A stretch of DNA of 10,554 nt from Goniomonas avonlea (lineage: Eukaryota > Cryptophyceae > Goniomonadida > Goniomonadaceae), in the NCBI GenBank assembly GCA_003573635.1, contig QUTJ01031258.1, positions 1 to 10,554 on the forward strand, in the 5' to 3' direction. Below are positions 5,883-10,554 of the stretch, one piece after another. The notes under the pieces were generated by a model. It saw only the letters and a program-made list of their open reading frames with translations. It ran no database searches and was not told the DNA's origin. The first letter of the stretch is position 1. Each line of letters starts with the position of its first letter. The position numbers and the translations under genes are program-made.

Positions 5883-7508
5883 CTGTTTTTCCCCGGGCGC
5901 AGGCCGCGTGACTGCTTCGGTGATCTCGAACTCGTACGACTGTCTGCAGTCAATCATATTGTCGACAACAGCGGTTAAGGACCGTGGCCTCGGCTCAGGC
6001 CTGAGCTCCAGCGACATGGGGCGGTCGTAGGACCACCTGGCTGAGGACATGGAGGAACGGTCTTCAGGCCGCACCTCCACGCGTTCGAGCGTGGGCGTGA
6101 TGGGCTTTGAGTAGTTAGGCGTGCTGTTGGGCGATGGGAGTTGGACGTGAGGGCGGGGAGGCGGCTTTTCTGTCGGAGGGGGCGGAGACGGCAGCGGTGG
6201 GACACCTGAGCTTGGGACTGGGAGTTGTGGGGAGTTGCGAGAGGTAGCTGTGAGGGTCGCCAAGACACGAGCGGCCGAGCTTCGGACTTCGGGGCTGAAA
6301 TCGCGCTGCTCAAAGGTGGCTAGTACGCGTTGGGCGCCTGCGCGCACCAGCGCTCGAGCTCCAGGCTGGTGTTCTGCCATGACGTTCATAGCGAACAACG
6401 CGTGCCGTTGCACCGTGTCGCTGGGAGTGCGGCTGCACAGTGCCACGAGTTCCTCGGCCCCGCCAGTCGCACAGATGCGCTGCACGTTTTCCTCCATTTT
6501 CGTGGCCAGATTCCCCAGAGCGCGCGCGGCCTGTTCCAGGAGCGGGTCGGTCCGTGCCCGGGAGAGCACGTGTACAAGTGCCTCGCAACCGCCGACAGCG
6601 CCCACGCTACCGCGATTGGTACGATTTTTCTTCGTGATGTTTCCGAGAGCAGCAGTGGCGTGCTTGAGGACACTTTCGTTCTGGCACCGCCAGCAAACCT
6701 GGACAATGACCTCAGGGCCACCGATCGCGCCGACCTTAACACGGTTGGCGTGGTTCTCGAAAGTCAGATTACAGAGTGCGGCTGCTGCTTGTTCCAGCAC
6801 GTCATCGTTGGGTGCAGTTCTACACAAATCCACAAGCGCCTCTGCACCACCGACTGAGGACACGGCGGACTGGTTTGCGTGGGTGGTCATGAAGTTCGAC
6901 AATGCCCGGGCTACACGCGCCAAAAGTGTTGGCCTCTGGGAAACAGAGCACAAGTTCACAAGAACCTCGGGCCCGGAGGTCTGGGCCATTCGCTGCTGAT
7001 TTTCCGGGTCCATCAATAGGTTGCAAAGAGCGCCAGTCGCCCCTTCGAGCACAACGAGTTGCTTGGTGCGAGAGCAAACGCTCACCAAGGACTCCACGCC
7101 CCCAGCCTGCCCAACTCGCTGCTGGTTCTGTGGATGCCGAAAAGTCAAGTTGTATAGCAACGTGGTCACCTCCTGGTGGACCCGGGGACTGTTGCTTCGT
7201 CGCAACAGTTCCGTCAAAACTTCCACACCATCTTCGGAACCAGGAGCCTTGAAAATCCCCTCCTGCCCCCCACCGACCTGTGACAAGTTGCGCAACACAG
7301 TAGTTGCAGACTCAAAACAAGCATCGTGTTTCGCCCGCCGACAAACAGTCACCAGAGCCCCGACACCACCTGCAGCATGGATCTTGGAACAAACAGCCTC
7401 GCTCTGATCCTGCGTGAGGGCAGCCAGTACGGCAGCAGCGCCAGCCATGACGTCCTCACACAATGAGAAAGCACAAAGCCGAATGAGCTGGTCCACGCCG
7501 CCCATGCT
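5883..7508 (-). CDS. Armadillo gene main exon
   Basis: On the minus strand the acceptor TTCCTTAATTAG lies just upstream of 7508 and the donor GTGCGA begins at 5882; phase 0 at both ends. The frame is uninterrupted for 542 codons. Past the donor it continues only as repeat-derived Cys/Val/Trp and Arg/Gly sequence to 5565, which is not protein-like, so the splice is preferred. If the acceptor is not real, the ATG at 7505 would be the start codon. Confidence 0.85.
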
Positions 7509-7698
7509 CTAATTAAGGAAGAGGTGTCAACTCAGCGATGCCGCGCTCAGGCCACGCACCATAAATTTCTTTTGCAGCGGGGCGGACTGTAGATTCTCCT
7601 GGCAAGCGCGGGTAAACTGCAATCAGTGAGTCAGCTTTCGTACGAATGCACCAAAACCAGCAGACCTGGAGGAAGATGCGGTCCACATGGTCCAACAT
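5883..7698 (-). CDS. Armadillo-repeat protein with proline-rich C-terminal tail
   Basis: The main exon 7508-5883 is one open frame of about 541 residues counted from the ATG at 7505. About ten armadillo repeats of 42-46 residues fill residues 1-421. Most carry the signatures EALVxLC, LEQAAxALxNL and NxxxVxxxGG. The remaining 120 residues are Pro/Ser-rich (SPPPPTEKPPPRPH, then SKPITPTLERVEVRPEDRS). A probable upstream exon, 7698-7666 (MLDHVDRIFLQ), joins in phase 0 to SMGGVDQL at 7508. The exon ends GEKQ at a GTGCGA donor (5882), so a short 3' exon must follow. Armadillo arrays are protein-binding scaffolds found in beta-catenin, importin-alpha and many protist proteins. No signal peptide or membrane segment is visible. 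The partner and function are unknown. Confidence 0.88.
7666..7698 (-). CDS. Probable first coding exon of the armadillo gene
   Basis: The minus strand reads MLDHVDRIFLQ from the ATG at 7698 and ends at CTCCAG before a GTCTGC donor (7665). The phase fits the main exon, giving IFLQ-SMGGVDQLIRLC. The frame is open further upstream to 7785, and a strong GTAAGT donor lies on the minus strand near 7771. So the true start could lie further upstream. Confidence 0.45.
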
Positions 7699-7979
7699 GG
7701 TCCCCAGACCCGGCGTCTTGCCTCTCTCGCTTGACCCCAAGTTGTCACTTTGACCCGGACGGCAACTTACTGTACCGCGGGGCAACGACGTGGGCAGGTT
7801 CCCAGACAGACGCTATTATTACAAGACGCCTGTTCGGGCTCGTGGTGGACTTGTCAATTTGTTAACTACGGTTCCAAATGATATTCAAAGGTACAGCACC
7901 GGTAGTCAGTTGAACATTGGTCACCTTGTTTGTAATTTACGGCTACTGCACTCTAGCGAGCAGGGCTATCGTCGACAAA
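7699..7979. promoter_or_regulatory. Intergenic space between divergent 5' ends
   Basis: About 280 bp separate the start of the minus-strand armadillo gene from the plus-strand GH78 start. It should hold both promoters if the 5' ends are right. I see no convincing TATA box or initiator and no repeat. Part of it may be 5' UTR or a further armadillo 5' exon. Confidence 0.4.
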
Positions 7980-8387
7980 ATGATGCCGTCGCCGGCGGGA
8001 CTGACTGCAGTCCTCCTCCTATGCTGCAGTTGTGTTGCTGGAATGCCCCACCAGATCGAGGACCCTGTGGCAATTAGAGTTACTCCTTATAACTTGAGAA
8101 TCTCCCCTCACGGTGGCAGTGCTCATTTTGTGCCCTCAGCCCCGGTCGTGCTGCGCTGGCGCTTGCGATGCGTTTCTGCGAGCCTTTGTCGTGGCATCAA
8201 GCAAGAAAAATATCAAGTCCACGTTTACGATGATTTTTACGGCATTGAGGTATTCGACTCGGGTTTGGTCATGTCCGATTCTCTTTCCTGTCATTTCGAC
8301 GCCTCAGATCTCCCGAGCGACCGGAAATACAGGTGGTCCGTACAAGTTTGGACAAGCATCGGGCCCAGCAAGATCGTCTCGGATAGT
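7980..8387 (+). CDS. GH78 gene exon 1: signal peptide and Ig-like domain
   Basis: The start is the first of two adjacent ATGs (7980 or 7983), directly before the hydrophobic signal sequence. The frame is open upstream to 7917, but that extension would bury the signal peptide. The donor GTGAGT at 8388 leaves phase 0. The Ig-like domain shows YQVHVYDDFYG, FDSGLVMSDS and KYRWSVQVWT, matching rhamnosidase N-terminal domains. Confidence 0.82.
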
Positions 8388-10273
8388 GTGAGTGTCCACA
8401 GCGTCACATCCTGAGCGCAAACGCCCCTTGCAGTTTAAAATTGCCCTTCGTCCAACGGAATGGGACGCTGAGTGGATTGGGGGCTTCACGAAACTACGTG
8501 GAGCGTTTGACCTGCCTCCAGGCTCGATAATGTCCGCCTCCGTGTACGCTACTGGTTTAGGCTGTTGTTCGCTTTCAATCAATGGCTCTGCCTTGTCCGA
8601 TTCAGTCTTGGACCCTGGTTTCTCCACTGTGCCGTCGTTCCGCCTGCTGTACACTGCATACGACGCAACGCAGCTGCTGCTCCCTGGATCACGCAACGCC
8701 ATTGAGGCGTCACTGGGCATGTGCAAGTGCGTGTATCCATCAATTTCTGCGGTTTTGGTGATTGATTTGTCCAGGTACGGCTATATGAACGATCAGGGCA
8801 CGGGGCTGTTTTGCGTAGGCGCTCACGGTTCCTCGCCTGCCTGCCGTGCCCTTAATCTCCAAGTCAGCGTCTACTTCGCTGATGGGCGTTCGTTCTCCTT
8901 TAAGACAGAAAGCGCGACAGGCGCGTGGGAGGGCACGACCGCCGGGAATCCAATCGTGTACACTCATCTCTACCACGGCGAGGTATCTCTAACCGACTGG
9001 CTTGTCAACCCCTCCTGCCCCCCCCCCCCCTCGCTGGCCTCTGCTTTCTTGTCTCCACTGTCTCTGCTCTGTCTCTTTTATTTGTCCTTCTGTTTCCGTC
9101 CGCCTTGAGACTGCCTTATCACGCGAGGACAACCCCCCTCCGACGACACCCACACCACCGCACGCCGGCACGCAAGCTGACAGCAGGTGTGCTTGCACGC
9201 TATGACAACCCCCTCCCGACTCGCACAAGCCGCCACACACAACCTACACCATCGCACGTTGACACTCGCACGCCACATGTCCGTCGCCTGACTGTCACGT
9301 TGCACTCCTGGAGGACGCGTTCATGAAAGCTGTGTGCTGACACACTATGACACCCCCCTCCCGACTCGCACAGGTCCCACACAACCCACACGACCAGGGC
9401 TGGCACTGACACGCTATGACAACCCCCTCCCAACTCGCACACTCACAGTCACACACAACCCACACCACCGCACAAAGCTGACAACCAGCTGTGTGGAGGT
9501 CCAACCAGTCGACTGACCGCTGTGGCAGATATTCGATGCGCAGCGGCTTGACACAGAGGCGACCTGGAGCAGCGCTCTGCCGTACAACACCACCGCGGCC
9601 ATGCAGACGGGAATAGGAGCACTCGCGCTCCACTCCATGCCTCCCATTGAAACCGGCCAGCGCCTGCCTCCGGTAACATCTCCGCTAGACATTCATCGGC
9701 TGTGTCTATGTTTTGATATGCTGTCTGTTGATTTTTTGACGACTTTGACAGATGTCAAACACACACACAAGCACTTGCCTCCAAATCCGCTGGATGCTAG
9801 ACATCCGTCGACTGCTGTGTCAAAGTTTTGTTCTGATCGGCCCATCCTTGTTTGTTGATGTTTTTACGACTTTGACAGATGTCAAACACGCACGCACGCA
9901 CAGTCCACACACACACACACAGTAGTGTGTTGTGTGTGTGCTCCCATTTCAATCGGCCAGCGCTTGCCGCCGGTCACAGCTCCACTCCCGCCGGATGCAA
10001 GCCATCCGAGCTGTGTCTATGTTTTGTTTTGCTTGTCCCATCCTGTTCTGTTGATATTTTGACGACTTTGACAAGTGTCAGTGTCCGCCGATGCTTGGCA
10101 TCCATCGATTGCTGTGTCTCTGTTCTGTTTTGTTTCGGCCCATCCTTGTTTGGTGATTTTTTGACGACTTTGACAGGTGTCAGTGTCCAAGGTCACCGGC
10201 TCCGACGGCAACCCTGCATACGTGTTCGATTTCGGGCAAAACATTGCAGGAGTTGTGGAGGTCAACGTGACAG
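7980..10273 (+). CDS. Secreted glycoside hydrolase family 78 (alpha-L-rhamnosidase), N-terminal part, multi-exon
   Basis: Exons 7980-8387, 8434-8982, 9529-9672 and 10177-10273 join in consistent phase to about 399 residues; the gene continues past the window. The protein starts MMPSPAGLTAVLLLCCSC, a signal peptide, so it is secreted or enters the endomembrane system. Domains follow GH78 order. First is an Ig-like domain (VRVTPYNLRISP to VQVWTSIG, residues about 25-135). Next is the Bac_rhamnosid_N domain (EWDAEWIGGF, VYATGLGCCSLSINGSALSD, VLDPGF, YTAYDATQLLLPG, LQVSVYFADGRSF, PIVYTHLYHGE-IFDAQRL). Last comes the start of the concanavalin-like domain (YVFDFGQNIAGVV). The enzyme removes terminal alpha-L-rhamnose from glycans or plant and algal polysaccharides. 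The catalytic barrel with its acidic residues lies outside, so activity cannot be judged. Confidence 0.85.
8434..8982 (+). CDS. GH78 gene exon 2: rhamnosidase N (lectin-like) domain
   Basis: The acceptor is GCCCCTTGCAG ending at 8433, after an intron of only 46 nt. The donor is GTATCT at 8983; phase 0 at both ends (183 residues). The splice joins VSDS to FKIALRPTEWDAEWIGG, as expected between the Ig-like and N domains. The exon ends YHGE, where bacterial homologues read YNGE followed by YDAR. Confidence 0.85.
8983..9528 (+). other. GH78 intron 2 with poly-C run and dispersed 28-bp repeat
   Basis: The intron opens with GTATCT, holds a run of 13 C at 9018-9030, then a pyrimidine-rich stretch to about 9108. 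A 28-bp element (CTATGACAACCCCCTCCCGA plus CTCGCACA) occurs at 9200-9227, 9345-9372 and 9413-9441, with a weaker copy near 9120. CA-rich spacers lie between copies. No exon is seen inside. Confidence 0.75.
9529..9672 (+). CDS. GH78 gene exon 3: end of the N domain
   Basis: The acceptor is GCTGTGGCAG ending at 9528 and the donor GTAACA at 9673; phase 0 at both ends (48 residues). IFDAQRL continues the GE motif of the previous exon (family consensus GExYDAR). The rest includes TEATWSSALPYN and ends ETGQRLPP, where homologues have a proline-rich link into the concanavalin-like domain. Confidence 0.82.
9641..10182. repeat. Tandem duplication spanning GH78 exon 3 end, intron 3 and acceptor
   Basis: The end of exon 3 and its donor (9641-9674) recur exactly 300 bp downstream at 9941-9974 with a few substitutions; GGCCAGCGC and the CCGGT donor context are kept. 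The acceptor sequence GACGACTTTGACAG occurs at 9738-9751, 9865-9878 (one change), 10061-10073 (shortened, GACAAG) and 10163-10176, the true site. Short elements such as CTGTGTCTATGTTTTG and GGCCCATCCTTGTTTG also recur. Intron 3 (9673-10176) thus grew by unequal tandem duplication. Confidence 0.88.
9906..9940. repeat. CA/GT inverted repeat
   Basis: A CA run at 9906-9921 is followed three bases later by a GT run at 9925-9940, forming a near-perfect inverted repeat of about 15-16 bp with one irregularity. It can fold as a hairpin in DNA or RNA. It lies within GH78 intron 3. Confidence 0.75.
10177..10273 (+). CDS. GH78 gene exon 4: start of the concanavalin-like domain
   Basis: The acceptor is GACTTTGACAG ending at 10176; phase 0. 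It encodes VSVSKVTGSDGNPAYVFDFG, then QNIAGVVEVNVT, the diagnostic FDFGQNIAG motif of bacterial-type rhamnosidases. A canonical GTGCGT donor lies at 10274. The frame stays open and GACRTVRVTELCALA still resembles the domain, so the exon may extend to roughly 10310-10340. The stop at 10491 is unlikely to be the true end. Confidence 0.7.
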
Positions 10274-10496
10274 GTGCGTGCCGCACTGTGCGCGTCACAG
10301 AGCTCTGTGCTCTCGCACATGCGCGGGCCGGCCCTCAGGCACAGCGAGAACCCTTTTGTTGGACGCCACCGCAGCCACGCCACACTTGTACGCCGGCGCA
10401 ACAGCACTGGACCTGCCCTCAGGCACCGCAATCAACGCAATCAAATCTCACAGACACAGTCAAACCTCACAGAGCCAAGGAACAAGCTTAATCGCA

Positions 10497-10547
<51 letters not shown>

Positions 10548-10554
10548 AGGTCCC
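10274..10554 (+). other. Right edge: probable GH78 intron with GT microsatellite
   Basis: After the GTGCGT donor the frame stays open to 10491, but beyond about 10340 it is Gln/Pro/Thr low-complexity. Positions 10501-10546 are an uninterrupted GT dinucleotide tract of 23 repeats. The window ends eight bases later. No other exon is recognised. Confidence 0.6.

Noticed and set aside
6235-6999. Plus-strand 254-residue open frame
   Set aside because: It is antisense to the armadillo repeats, and its apparent periodicity mirrors the repeats on the other strand.
7513-7785. Minus-strand 90-residue open frame
   Set aside because: Only its MLDHVDRIFLQ part looks coding; the remainder after the GTCTGC donor is read as intron before the acceptor at 7509-7510.
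8983-9108. Continuation of GH78 exon 2 to a stop
   Set aside because: The frame runs through a poly-C tract and a pyrimidine run, while the conserved YDAR-like continuation (IFDAQRL) is found after the splice at 9529.
10274-10491. Terminal coding sequence ending at 10491
   Set aside because: This would truncate a GH78 enzyme before its catalytic barrel; the sequence becomes low-complexity and a canonical donor precedes it.
1-10554. tRNA, rRNA or transposase genes
   Set aside because: No cloverleaf, rRNA-like stretch, transposase motif or terminal inverted repeats were recognised by eye on either strand.

Overview
The window looks like nuclear DNA of a eukaryote. Coding potential comes in short blocks bounded by GT...AG (once GC...AG) junctions whose reading phases match from block to block. 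The introns are full of minisatellites and CA/GT microsatellites. The lineage cannot be named safely. GC-rich sequence, introns of about 50-550 nt, and a secreted GH78 enzyme beside a DA1-type peptidase suggest a free-living unicellular eukaryote, but that is inference.

Layout. (1) 1-345: an unassigned 5' stretch, probably intron, with a 35-bp minisatellite. (2) 346 to about 5534, plus strand: a multi-exon gene whose first exons encode a DA1-like zinc peptidase domain with an intact HELGH motif. It is followed by a long Ser/Pro/Thr-rich tail with a coiled-coil segment. I could chain 14 exons (about 718 residues) with every splice phase consistent. The 5' end lies outside the window and the 3' end is unresolved. 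(3) 5883-7508 with a short upstream exon at 7666-7698, minus strand: an armadillo-repeat protein of about ten repeats and a proline-rich tail. It converges on the DA1-like gene. Between 5540 and 5880 the two 3' ends collide in a polypyrimidine tract and CA repeats. (4) 7699-7979: the space between divergent 5' ends. (5) 7980 to the right edge, plus strand: a glycoside hydrolase family 78 (alpha-L-rhamnosidase) gene with a signal peptide. Its Ig-like, lectin-like N and first concanavalin-like domain residues are visible in four exons, and the catalytic barrel lies beyond the window.

Nothing indicates that the three genes share a pathway. The most notable points are the unusual DA1-like architecture, the head-on 3' ends with closely opposed splice acceptors, and the GH78 introns, one of which carries a decayed copy of the neighbouring exon end and three extra copies of the splice-acceptor sequence. 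All gene models come from reading by eye; no alignment or transcript data were available.
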